From Pseudomonadota bacterium (GTDB taxonomy: Bacteria > Pseudomonadota > Gammaproteobacteria > Steroidobacterales > JBCBZW01): a stretch of 64,000 bases of DNA. The stretch is from positions 62,001 through 126,000 of the forward strand of contig JBCCWS010000007.1 in assembly GCA_039193195.1 (NCBI GenBank). Reading direction: 5' to 3'. Position numbers and translations under genes: made by a program. Below the pieces are notes generated by a model. The model was not told the DNA's origin. It worked only from the letters and a program-made list of their open reading frames with translations, and searched no databases. Positions 8,294 through 16,475 of this stretch are shown here, one piece after another. Numbering within the stretch: the stretch's first letter is position 1; the number at the start of each line of letters is the position of its first letter.

Positions 8294-8380
8294 CTGACGA
8301 CAGTGTGGAGCATCCGCGGCCGGGGTGTCCAGAAGCCAATCACAGTTCGTGCGACCTCGAAGGCGGCCCGGCGACCTGCG

Positions 8381-8701
8381 CTAGAGATTCATCTGCCGCG
8401 CATCCTCGAGGGCGCGGTCGGCTCGATCGGAGAGTGACTGCAGGCGGCCGTGGACCGCTGCGATGGTCTCATCTTGGGTGGCACGTGCCTCGCGCAGTTC
8501 GTTGGCCAGGTTGAGCGCCGCCATGATCGCGATACGCTCGAGGCCGACGATACGGCCCGTATCGCGAATCTCCTTCATGGCGTTGTTCAGCAGGCGAGCG
8601 CTCTCGAGCAGCGCGTCGTGTTCGCCGGGTGGACACGCGACCTGATACTCCTTATCCAAGATGCGCACGGTGACGCGCGCGCCGGCGTTAGCCTCGCTCA
8701 T
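8381..8701 (-). CDS. zapA: Cell division protein ZapA
   Basis: A 106-residue ZapA, which bundles FtsZ filaments at midcell. The N-terminal beta-strand VTVRILDKEYQVACP is the typical ZapA start. A helical domain (residues about 25-60) follows, with the family segment ERIAIMAALNLANEL, and then a C-terminal coiled coil. It begins inside the end of the upstream coiled-coil gene (4-nt ATGA overlap) and is followed by 6S RNA, the usual order. Confidence 0.94.
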   Translation of the reverse strand: MSEANAGARVTVRILDKEYQVACPPGEHDALLESARLLNNAMKEIRDTGRIVGLERIAIMAALNLANELREARATQDETIAAVHGRLQSLSDRADRALEDARQMNL

Positions 8702-8934
8702 GCATTGTGCTCCATCGCCTTGAGGCGAGAGATCATGGCTTCGACACGGGCGCGGGCGCGCTCGTTCTTCTGCAGCAGACCAGCACGCTCGCTCATTAGG
8801 GATTCCTGCTTCTGTCGCAGGGAGCGATTCTCCTCTTCGAGCTGTCGACAGAGGGATAGGAGTGCGTCCACCCGTGCCTCCACGCGGGCGAGCTCACGCT
8901 CCAAACTGTCTCTTCCCGATTCAGGATGGGTCAT
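8698..8934 (-). CDS. Small coiled-coil protein, ZapB-like (TIGR02449 type)
   Basis: A 78-residue protein that is almost entirely coiled coil: heptads run from about residue 10 to 72 with ELARVEARVDALLSLCRQL and EEENRSLRQKQ. Proteins of this type precede zapA in many gammaproteobacteria and are thought to act with ZapA at the division site. That role is inference; no motif proves it. ATG 8934 is preferred to an ATG 12 codons upstream because it begins the family-like MTHPE segment. The 4-nt overlap with zapA indicates translational coupling. Confidence 0.85.
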   Translation of the reverse strand: MTHPESGRDSLERELARVEARVDALLSLCRQLEEENRSLRQKQESLMSERAGLLQKNERARARVEAMISRLKAMEHNA

Positions 8935-9046
8935 GCGCCGAATATAGGTGGTGCGTGAAGACCCGGTCAAACCAGGCCCTCCAGGGCCTTCCCGGCGGGT
9001 CCCACAGCGCTCTGGGTAAGTGGTGCGAGTGATAGGATGCAGGTCG

Positions 9047-9637
9047 ATGAACGATGATGATCAAGCCCTTGCGGGCGCAGCGGCCCTAGCCGCCTTTGAT
9101 GCTGAGCCTTTGGCCCAATGGCACGGCAGCGTGAGCGGTTTGCTGTGCGGGGCACCGCTTGCGGTGGCCGAGGGGTTGCTGGCAAACCTGCCTCACCCCG
9201 ATGGGAGCGCACCTGCCCTCGATGCGGTGACCGACGGCTCGCGAGCTGACACGGTGATCTCCGCTGATTTGCGACGGGTCGTCAGCGTCACGGTCAACAC
9301 CTTGGAGGAGGGCGGGCTCGACTTCCAACCGCTCATCAGTGACGAAGTGCCCTTGTCGGAGCGAGCGCTGGGTCTCGCGGAGTGGTGCCAAGGATTTCTC
9401 TACGGCCTCGCCAGCACCGTCCCTAAGGAGCGCCTGATGGACGACGCGCTCGGCGAGTTGTTGGGTGACTTCGCCGAGATTGCGCGAGCCGTGCGTGGCG
9501 GCGATGACGCCGAGGAGGCGGAGAACGCCTACGTCGAGCTGGTGGAGTTCGTTCGCGTGGGCGTACAGCTTTGCTACGAGGAGTTGCGGCGAGAGCGTGC
9601 TGCCTGGGCCAATGGGCCCTCGGAGACTCTGCAGTGA
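9047..9637 (+). CDS. ygfB: UPF0149 (YgfB/YecA-type) protein
   Basis: A 196-residue UPF0149 family protein. Recognisable parts are the N-terminal EPLAQWHGSVSGLLCG block, the central WCQGFLYGLA motif characteristic of the family, and the C-terminal YVELVEFVRVGVQLCYEEL helix. In pseudomonads YgfB influences gene regulation; the biochemical role in general is open. It is the first gene of a four-gene block ygfB-pepP-ubiH-ubiI, with pepP starting inside its stop (GTGA). It diverges from the zap/6S block. ATG 9047 is used; the preceding nine codons are not family-like. Confidence 0.93.
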   Translation: MNDDDQALAGAAALAAFDAEPLAQWHGSVSGLLCGAPLAVAEGLLANLPHPDGSAPALDAVTDGSRADTVISADLRRVVSVTVNTLEEGGLDFQPLISDEVPLSERALGLAEWCQGFLYGLASTVPKERLMDDALGELLGDFAEIARAVRGGDDAEEAENAYVELVEFVRVGVQLCYEELRRERAAWANGPSETLQ

Positions 9638-11007
9638 ACGCGCGTGAATTCGCTCGCCGCCGTCGTGCCTTGATGCGCCAGGTCGGTCGAGAGGGTGTCG
9701 TCGTGCTCACGGCCGCCCAGCCTAAAGTGCGCAATCGCGACGTTGAGTATCTGTTTCGCCAGGACAGTGACTTCTTCTACCTCACGGGTTTTGCTGAGCC
9801 AGCGGCGGTCGCAGTGCTCATCCCCAAGCGCGAAGCAGGTGAGTACGTGCTGTTCTGCCGCGAGCGCGATCCGGCCCGCGAGCAATGGGACGGTCCGCGC
9901 GCCGGACTTGAGGGCGCGCTGGAGCAGTTCGGTGCCGATGATGCGTTTCCTATCGATGATCTGGACGACATCCTCCCAGGTCTCATCGAGGGGCGTACGC
10001 GCGTGTACCATGCTATGGGGGCGCAACCAGAGTTCGACGCGCGCCTCGTACAGTGGATGACCACGCCGCGGCGTGACGCTGGGGAGCTACCCCAGGAGTT
10101 GGTCTCGCTGGAACACATGCTGCACGACATGCGCCTGTATAAGAGTCGCAGCGAAGTGGCCTTGATGCGGCGGGCGGCAGTGGTCGCTGCGCAGGCTCAT
10201 CGCCGAGCGATGCAGTGTTGTCGCCCAGGCATGTTCGAGTACGAGGTGGAAGCCGAGCTTGCACACACCTTTCGTCGTGCCGGCGCGCGCACCTCTTATC
10301 CCCCGATCGTCGCCAGCGGTGTCAATGCCTGCATCCTGCACTACATAGATAACGACAAATCCTGTGCAGATGGCGATCTGCTGCTGATCGACGCTGGTTG
10401 CGAGATCGAAAGCTACGCGTCGGACATCACGCGCACTTTCCCCGTGAATGGACGCTTTAGCGACCCACAGCGGGCGATCTACGAGTTGGTGCTCAAGGCC
10501 CAATACGCAGCGATCGAGGCGGTGCAACCAGGGAACCACTGGAACGCCCCGCACGAGGCGGCAGTGAGGGTGATCACTCGCGGCCTAGTGCGTTTGGGCC
10601 TGTTGAAGGGGAGCGTCGCAAAGCTCATCAACGACGAGGCCTACCGCCGCTTCTTCATGCACCGCACGGGGCATTGGCTCGGCATGGATGTGCACGACGT
10701 AGGTGACTACAAGGTGGGCGATGCCTGGCGTGAGTTGGAAGCGGGCATGGTGCTCACGGTAGAGCCGGGGATCTATATCGCGCCGGGTAGCAAGGGCGTG
10801 CCGCGCAAGTGGTGGGGCATCGGTGTGCGCATCGAAGACGACGTGCTGGTGACTGGCTCGGGGCACGAGGTATTGAGCGCCGACGTACCTAAGGAGGTGG
10901 AGGAAATCGAGGCGCTGATGGCGAGTGCGCCCGGGGATTTGCCCGCGAGCGCTCGCCACCGTCGCTCTCGCGCGCGCCGCGCAACCCCAGTGGGCGCGGC
11001 GTCGTGA
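9634..11007 (+). CDS. pepP: Xaa-Pro aminopeptidase P
   Basis: Removes N-terminal residues preceding proline. It has 457 residues from the GTG start, which overlaps the ygfB stop and gives the family N-terminus (NAREFARRRRAL); E. coli PepP is 441. It has an N-terminal creatinase-like domain (1-170) and a C-terminal pita-bread domain. All five metal ligands are present: Asp253, Asp264, His347, Glu377 and Glu401, in motifs LIDAGCE, ASDITRTF, HRTGHWLG, TVEPGIY and GVRIEDD. The C-terminal 25 residues are Arg/Ala-rich and extra. pepP upstream of ubiH is the widespread gammaproteobacterial order. Confidence 0.97.
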   Translation: MNAREFARRRRALMRQVGREGVVVLTAAQPKVRNRDVEYLFRQDSDFFYLTGFAEPAAVAVLIPKREAGEYVLFCRERDPAREQWDGPRAGLEGALEQFGADDAFPIDDLDDILPGLIEGRTRVYHAMGAQPEFDARLVQWMTTPRRDAGELPQELVSLEHMLHDMRLYKSRSEVALMRRAAVVAAQAHRRAMQCCRPGMFEYEVEAELAHTFRRAGARTSYPPIVASGVNACILHYIDNDKSCADGDLLLIDAGCEIESYASDITRTFPVNGRFSDPQRAIYELVLKAQYAAIEAVQPGNHWNAPHEAAVRVITRGLVRLGLLKGSVAKLINDEAYRRFFMHRTGHWLGMDVHDVGDYKVGDAWRELEAGMVLTVEPGIYIAPGSKGVPRKWWGIGVRIEDDVLVTGSGHEVLSADVPKEVEEIEALMASAPGDLPASARHRRSRARRATPVGAAS

Positions 11008-12329
11008 GCGTGCATGAGACCCTGGCCTACGATGTGGTGATCGTCGGCGGCGGGGCAGTAGGCAGCGTGCTGGCGCTGGCGCTGGCGCCGTTGCGCCTGC
11101 GGGTCGCGCTGGTGGAGGCCACGGCGCCGTCGAATGATGCGTTGGCGCCAGGCGATGCTTCTCAGGCGCGCTGCACGGCCCTCTCCATGGGCAGCCAGAG
11201 GATGTTGGAGACGCTCGGGGTGTGGCCACACCTGCAGTCCGCCGCGACGCCCATCCGGCACATTCATGTTTCCGATCGCGGACAGTTCGGCAGCACGCGC
11301 CTCGACGCCCAGCATGAGGGCGTGACCGCCTTCGGCCAGGTGGTCGAAAACGTGGACTTGCAGCATCGCTTGTGGGCGCGTCTGAGTTCGCTCGGGAGGC
11401 GAGTGGAAGTACCTGGCGCGCCGGCTCCCGGTGAGCTTCACCTCTGGGCGCCGGCGCACGTTACCGACACCCACGCCGGTCTCGAGGCGGCGACCGTGAC
11501 CCTGGCCAGGGCCGCGCAGCGAGCGCCGATCCAGTTGCGGGCGCAACTGTTGGTGGCGGCCGATGGCGCGCGTTCGAGCATTCGTCGCCTGCTCAGCGTG
11601 GGCGCTGACCAGCAGTCCTACCGCCAGCAGGCGATCATCGCCAACATCACCCCCCAGCGGCCCCACGGTCACGTCGCGTACGAGCGGTTCATCGGCAGTG
11701 GACCCCTGGCCTTGCTGCCCTTGTCGGGCGGTCGTTGCAACCTGGTCTGGACCGTGTGGCGAGACGACGCCGAAGCCCTGTTGGCGCTGGCGGAGGCTGA
11801 GTTTCTCGAGGCGCTGCAGGATGCTTTTGGTTTCCGCCTGGGCCGTTTCCTTCAAGCTTCCCCGCGCGCGGCGTTCCCCCTGTGGCTGAGCCGCGCACGG
11901 GATGATCTCCTGCCGCCACGGGTGGCGCTTGTCGGCAATGCGGCCACCGGCGTGCATCCGGTGGCTGGCCAAGGCCTGAACTTGGGGCTGCGCGATGCTG
12001 CCGGACTCGCCGAGTCGATCGCCGATGCGCTTGCCGCGGGCACCGCGGACGTGGGTGCTGGCGTCTTGCTCAGTGCCTTTCTGCGCTGGCGCAAGGAAGA
12101 TCGTGGACGCGTGAGCGCGTTTACGGACGCGCTAGTGCGCGTGTTCACCCAACCTGCAGCGCCGATTGGAATGGCGCGCGGTTTGGGGCTGCTGGCGCTG
12201 GATCTCATGCCCGGTGCCAAGTCCGCCTTCGCCCGCGGTGCCATGGGGATGGGGGGCAGGGCGCCTCGCCTATCGCGCGGCTTGCCCTTAGCCTCACCGC
12301 GGCGTACGGCCGCGCGTAGCACCCCATGA
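11004..12329 (+). CDS. ubiH: 2-octaprenyl-6-methoxyphenol hydroxylase UbiH
   Basis: A 441-residue FAD monooxygenase of ubiquinone biosynthesis (ring C1 hydroxylation). It has the dinucleotide-binding motif VVIVGGGAVGSV (11-22), the UbiH-type segment RCTALSMGSQRMLETLGVW, the IRHIHVSDRG segment, the DG motif VAADGARSSIR and the second FAD motif ALVGNAATGVHPVAGQGLNLGL. The more usual GDAAH is GNAAT here, a change from the usual Asp-Ala-Ala-His. GTG 11004 overlaps the pepP stop (GTGA), and ubiI follows with an ATGA overlap. The next gene is a paralogue, so the two likely catalyse different ring hydroxylations. Confidence 0.93.
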   Translation: MSVHETLAYDVVIVGGGAVGSVLALALAPLRLRVALVEATAPSNDALAPGDASQARCTALSMGSQRMLETLGVWPHLQSAATPIRHIHVSDRGQFGSTRLDAQHEGVTAFGQVVENVDLQHRLWARLSSLGRRVEVPGAPAPGELHLWAPAHVTDTHAGLEAATVTLARAAQRAPIQLRAQLLVAADGARSSIRRLLSVGADQQSYRQQAIIANITPQRPHGHVAYERFIGSGPLALLPLSGGRCNLVWTVWRDDAEALLALAEAEFLEALQDAFGFRLGRFLQASPRAAFPLWLSRARDDLLPPRVALVGNAATGVHPVAGQGLNLGLRDAAGLAESIADALAAGTADVGAGVLLSAFLRWRKEDRGRVSAFTDALVRVFTQPAAPIGMARGLGLLALDLMPGAKSAFARGAMGMGGRAPRLSRGLPLASPRRTAARSTP

Positions 12330-13594
12330 GCCCATCGCCCACGGCCGACTACGACGTGATCATCGTCGGCGGTGGCCTGGTAGGGGCGTCCCTTGCCGCC
12401 TTGCTCGCGCACACCACGAAGCTGAGCATGGCCGTGCTCGATCGGACCGTGCCGCCAGGGCCGGCCTCGCCCTTGGCGGCGCGCGCGGAGGAGTTCGATT
12501 TCGGTTTGCGCGTCTCCGCCATCTCCCACGCCACCTGGCGTCTGCTGACGCTGGTGCGAGCGCGGCCCGACCCGCGGTCACTACTAGCCTACGAGCGGAT
12601 GGAGGTGTGGGAAGGAGCCGCTACGCGTGAGGCGCGCATCGAGTTCGACTGCGCCCGCCTCGCCGAACCCTGCTTGGGCTACATCATTGACAACACGGCG
12701 TTGCTCAAGGCCTTCTACGACGTGCTGCACGCGGAGCGTGCCGTCGCATTGCTAGCGCCTACGGGCGTGGCGGGTATCACGCCGGGGGGCACCCCGCGAG
12801 AGCCCATCGCCGTGCAGCTGGATGACGGTCGCGCGCTGCGCACCCGTCTTGTCATCGGTGCAGACGGTGCCGAGTCGCGCGTGCGCAGCTTGGTCGGGAT
12901 CGCTGCTCGCACTCATGAGTATCGTCAGGCCGGCGTCGTGGCCCACTTGCGACCAGAGAGGCCGCACGGTGCCACGGCCCGACAGCGGTTCTTGGCCGAT
13001 GGACCTCTGGCCCTGCTGCCGCTCGCCGATGGTCGTGTCTCCATCGTTTGGTCCACGCGTCCCGAGCACGCCCACGAGCTGCAGTCCGATCTGTCCCCTC
13101 AAGCCTTCGAGCGGGCGGTGGAGGAGGCTAGCGAAGGCGTTCTTGGCCAACTTGAGCTCATGAGTGCGCGAGCCTCGTTTCCGCTGCGAGTAATGCATGC
13201 GCGTCGCTACACGGCCCCGCGCGTCGCCCTCGTTGGGGATGCCGCTCACGTGGTACATCCGCTCGCCGGTCAGGGTGTGAATCTCGGCTTTCTCGACGCG
13301 GCGGCGCTCGCCGGCACGCTCGTCGACGCCGTAGAGCGTGGCGAGGAGATCGGTGATCACTACGTGCTCGAGCGCTACGAGCGCGCTCGCAAGGGAGAGA
13401 ACTTGGCTACCGCGGCCGCCCTCGACGGCTTGAAGCGCTTGTTTGCCGCGCGCCATCCGTTGGTCGACTCCCTGCGCCGCATGGGCCTCGCCGCGGTGGA
13501 TCGACTTGACCCAGTGAAGTCCGTGCTCGCGCGGCGCGCCATGGGGCTTAGCGGCAACGTGCCTGCGCTGCTCGCCCGCCGCCCACCAAGCTAG
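12326..13594 (+). CDS. ubiI: UbiI/UbiF-family FAD-dependent ubiquinone hydroxylase
   Basis: A 422-residue FAD monooxygenase of the UbiH/UbiF/UbiI family. It has VIIVGGGLVGASLA (11-24), FGLRVSAISHATWRLL (typical of UbiI/UbiF), the DG motif VIGADGAESRVRSL, and the second FAD motif ALVGDAAHVVHPLAGQGVNLGFLD, fully canonical here. Position behind ubiH suggests C5 hydroxylation (UbiI), but UbiF, UbiL and UbiM share these motifs, so the exact carbon is uncertain. It is the last gene of the ygfB-pepP-ubiH-ubiI operon. Confidence 0.88.
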   Translation: MSPSPTADYDVIIVGGGLVGASLAALLAHTTKLSMAVLDRTVPPGPASPLAARAEEFDFGLRVSAISHATWRLLTLVRARPDPRSLLAYERMEVWEGAATREARIEFDCARLAEPCLGYIIDNTALLKAFYDVLHAERAVALLAPTGVAGITPGGTPREPIAVQLDDGRALRTRLVIGADGAESRVRSLVGIAARTHEYRQAGVVAHLRPERPHGATARQRFLADGPLALLPLADGRVSIVWSTRPEHAHELQSDLSPQAFERAVEEASEGVLGQLELMSARASFPLRVMHARRYTAPRVALVGDAAHVVHPLAGQGVNLGFLDAAALAGTLVDAVERGEEIGDHYVLERYERARKGENLATAAALDGLKRLFAARHPLVDSLRRMGLAAVDRLDPVKSVLARRAMGLSGNVPALLARRPPS

Positions 13595-13689
13595 CTCAAC
13601 CTGTCGATCAGGCCTCCGGCAGCGGCATGGATCTCGCGGCGATGCTCGACCATGCGCGTCGGCTCGGCGCACCACCTTCGTCGCCTAGC

Positions 13690-14763
13690 CTAGGCGCGGG
13701 CTCGCCAGGTGAGCGGAGCCTCGGGGTTCACCCCTTCGGCGAAGGGCCGACCGCGCTCCACGTGCGTGAGCCGATAGACGATACCGATCCAGTTGTCCAT
13801 GATCGCCTCCGCCGTGTCGTGCCAGCTGTTGTGCAGGGCGGGTACCAGCAACGCCTCGGGGAAGCTCTCGAGCCCAACGGTATTCGTAGGCGTTGCCAAG
13901 CGCCGCTGGAACTCGAGGAGAATCGCGCGGCTGCGTGGGCTGAAGTAACGCTCTGGAAATGGCGGTGGTTCGCTCCGCTCCTTATCCAGCCAGCGCGCGA
14001 CCTCGCGGCGATACTCCTTCAGCAAGGTGATCGCGTCGTACTCTGGATGCCCTTGGAAGCAGACCTGACGAATGCCATCGCCGCTCACCGCTAGGTGCAC
14101 CTCGCCCTCATCGCTCGCGGCCAACACTGCCATGTCGTGCGCCTCGAAGGTGTCGCGCGAGATGTGGTTCCAGCGCGAATGGGGCACGTCAAAGCGGGTG
14201 TTCACTCCGCTCACGAGAGGGTGAGCCCGGTCGCTAACTGCGTGGGCGTATACCCCCCACCGCTTGAATCCAAGGGGTTGGCGAACCTCGCCGTGCGCGT
14301 GTTGGAGCAGGGCGTGAGTGGCTAGGCATGAGCACAAGGTGGAAGTGACGTGTTCGGCCGCCCAATCGAACACTGCAGTTAGCTCACCCCAAAATGGCTC
14401 CTTTGAAAGGTCGCGTCCTGTCGCGTTGGCGCCGGTGATGATCAGGGCATCCAGCCCGTCCTTGGTCAGCGTATCGAAGCGTGCGTAGTGGGCCTCGATA
14501 TGGGCCTTGGCGCTGGCGCCGCGCTCGACGCTCGCCAGGGTGAATGGGTGAAGATAGAGCTGGGCTACCTGGTTTGCTTCCCCAACCAGGCGCAGGAACT
14601 GGCGCTCGGTGGCTTCTAGTGCTGCATCGGGCATCAGGTTCAGCAAGCCGATGTGCAGCTCGCGGATGTCCTGCTGTACCGCTTGCGCACGCGAGATCAC
14701 CGTGACCCCCTCGCGGGCGAGGCGTTGGAAGGTCGGCAGCGGGTGATGGGCGACCAGCGGCAT
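13690..14763 (-). CDS. metA: Homoserine O-succinyltransferase (MetA-type)
   Basis: Activates homoserine by O-acylation, the first committed step of methionine synthesis. The 357-residue protein has the MetA start (VTVISRAQA), the LLNLMP motif, ITGANATG, the nucleophile region LCSCLATHALL (the Cys before LATHA aligns with MetA Cys142), PHSRWNHI, and the catalytic His/Glu in FQGHPEYDAI. After LNLMP the family Lys-Lys/Asn-Lys is DAAL. This variant differs from enterobacterial MetA, so acyl donor specificity (succinyl or acetyl) cannot be read from the motifs. It follows the ATPase gene by 12 nt on the same strand, so the two are probably cotranscribed. Confidence 0.87.
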   Translation of the reverse strand: MPLVAHHPLPTFQRLAREGVTVISRAQAVQQDIRELHIGLLNLMPDAALEATERQFLRLVGEANQVAQLYLHPFTLASVERGASAKAHIEAHYARFDTLTKDGLDALIITGANATGRDLSKEPFWGELTAVFDWAAEHVTSTLCSCLATHALLQHAHGEVRQPLGFKRWGVYAHAVSDRAHPLVSGVNTRFDVPHSRWNHISRDTFEAHDMAVLAASDEGEVHLAVSGDGIRQVCFQGHPEYDAITLLKEYRREVARWLDKERSEPPPFPERYFSPRSRAILLEFQRRLATPTNTVGLESFPEALLVPALHNSWHDTAEAIMDNWIGIVYRLTHVERGRPFAEGVNPEAPLTWRARA

Positions 14764-14775
14764 GGCGTCGGTCGC

Positions 14776-15618
14776 TCAGCTGCGGTCCAGAAGGTCGGCC
14801 ACCAAGTCCACGAAGTCGTCAGCGCTCTCCACGTTGGCTAGCTGCGCAGCCTGCAGAGTGTAGCCGTAGCGTTTCGCGATCTGTTCGTAGCGCGGTACGC
14901 GGGCTTCGAAGAGCCGGGGGAAGACCCAGCGAACGAAATCATCAGGATCGACAAGCGCCACGTACTCCAGCTGTCGCTCGCCCATGTACTGCGCTAGCCG
15001 TTCGTCGAGAAACGACTCGCGATAGAACATCGGTTTGGGGCCGGCGACGGCGCGCTCGACCAGCGCCTGCCTATCTGCTTCGGAGGCGCTGATATAGATC
15101 ACTAGCGTATGTTCGGCGAGTACCTCCATCACCCGCGGGTCGCTCAGTTCGCACAGGCTGCCCCCTGCATCGTTTACGAAGTGTCGATAGCCGTAGATGG
15201 CCTGGGCGCGTTCGATAAACTGCGGTACGTCGAGCATCGCGGCCACCTCAGCTTGCTCGTGCAGGCGCTGTCGGCGCTTGAACTCCACTAGGTCGAGGCC
15301 GCCTCGTTCCGGATCGCCGAGCTTGCCGAGGAAGGTCGATAGCGGCGCCAGGTTGTCGATGCTGATGTTGTTCTCCACGTAGATGGAGTCCGAGCGCAGA
15401 AGGTCGCGCACGAAGGGCACCGTCATCAGCTGTCGTTTGATGTTGTCTAGGATGGGCTCGCCGAGGTACCGCGTGCCGATGCGATAGTCACCCGAGTAGT
15501 GAAACCAGTGCTGGCGGCGCAGGCGCGAGGCCAGACGCGTCTTGCCTACGCCGGACATGCCGAGCAGGGTGATGGCCCGCGAGGGTCGGGCGCGGAACTG
15601 CCGGCCTGTCAGACGCAT
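14776..15618 (-). CDS. P-loop ATPase/kinase-like protein of unknown function
   Basis: A 280-residue cytoplasmic protein with a textbook Walker A near the N-terminus (LLGMSGVGKTRLA, residues 18-30), followed by HYSGDYRIGTRYL. LVIYISASEADRQALVERA about 180 residues in could be the Walker B/lid region, though no clear DExx is visible. The overall look is of a nucleotide-kinase-like P-loop protein. Its start codon touches the stop of the thiolase remnant (TGA-ATG), and metA begins 12 nt after its end, so it is in a thiolase-ATPase-metA operon. I cannot assign a substrate. Confidence 0.8.
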   Translation of the reverse strand: MRLTGRQFRARPSRAITLLGMSGVGKTRLASRLRRQHWFHYSGDYRIGTRYLGEPILDNIKRQLMTVPFVRDLLRSDSIYVENNISIDNLAPLSTFLGKLGDPERGGLDLVEFKRRQRLHEQAEVAAMLDVPQFIERAQAIYGYRHFVNDAGGSLCELSDPRVMEVLAEHTLVIYISASEADRQALVERAVAGPKPMFYRESFLDERLAQYMGERQLEYVALVDPDDFVRWVFPRLFEARVPRYEQIAKRYGYTLQAAQLANVESADDFVDLVADLLDRS

Positions 15619-16260
15619 TCAGGGGCGCTCCAGGAGGCACGCGACACCTTGGCCGACGCCGACGCACGTGGTCGCGAGGGCACGCGTGGCGTCGCCGCAA
15701 TGAACGGAGTGCGCCGCCGTCGCTACTCGGCGTGCGCCCGTCATCCCCAAGGGATGGCCAAGAGCGACCTCCAGCGGATCGCTCCTGCGTTGAGGAACTT
15801 CGACCGGAGTGATCTCCTGCGCTAGGTGGCCGCTCGCCTGGGCCGCGGCGGCGCGCTGCTGCGAGCGCAGGGCGAATGCGTCCTGATCCTCGCGGGAGAT
15901 CTGGCACTGCTCAGCGACGTTCTCGCCGGTTTGCGGCATCGAGTCGATCCCGTACTCCCGCTCGATGCGAGGATTGACAAAGCGCCAGCCGAGTGTGGTG
16001 TCGAAGATCTCAGCACGGCGGTTGAAGGCAGCGTCCGCCTTAGGCATTGCCCAGGGGGCACGCGACATCGGCTCCACGCCGCCAGCGATTGTTAGTTGAG
16101 CTTCCCCGCAGACGATCGTACGCGCCGCCGTGGCGATCGCGTCCATGCCCGATGCGCGCAGCGGCGCGGCCGCCAGATCGTCCGCGCGCACGTGAGCGAG
16201 GGCTCCGCCGAAGCGACCGACGGGTGTACGCACGGCGTCGAAAATGAACACGGGCTGCAT
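15619..16260 (-). pseudogene. Acetyl-CoA C-acyltransferase (thiolase) remnant with two in-frame deletions
   Basis: The 213-codon frame aligns to thiolases of about 400 residues (PcaF/FadA-like). Intact parts are the N-terminus FIFDAVRTPVGRFGGALAHV, then SGMDAIATAARTI, GGVEPMSRAPWAM, DSMPQTGENVAEQ, ISREDQDAFALRSQQ, and the C-terminal ALGHPLGMTGAR and CVGVGQG. Two segments are missing in frame. One ends just before SGMDA and removes the NRLCG loop carrying the acylated Cys. The other lies between RRSDPL and ALGHPLG (well over 100 residues) and removes most of the second half. The general-base His and the second Cys remain. Without the nucleophile it cannot be a thiolase. Confidence 0.87.
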
Positions 16261-16475
16261 CGCATCTCATCCTATCTACGCTGGGAGCGGCTTGCGCGCG
16301 TGGCCCTCGACCCGCAGCGCATCACGCTCCCCATCGGTGGCTGATTTTGTCACGTTTTCCGCACCCTAGCGCGGGCCGAGGAAGCGGCGCGGGGAGAGGC
16401 TGGTGAGGGCCTCGGCGGATCGGCTATGATCCGCGCCATTCGCGCCCGAGGGGCGCTTACTGTTGTGGAGACCGG

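Noticed and set aside
8125-8343. Minus-strand frame of 72 codons between zapA and fau
   Set aside because: It lies on the 6S RNA and has no protein features.
10773-11972. 399-codon minus-strand frame across pepP/ubiH
   Set aside because: Antisense shadow of ubiH in GC-rich DNA; no recognisable domain, and the plus-strand genes are certain.
16270-16475. Glycine riboswitch before gcvT
   Set aside because: I could not recognise its conserved core in this stretch.
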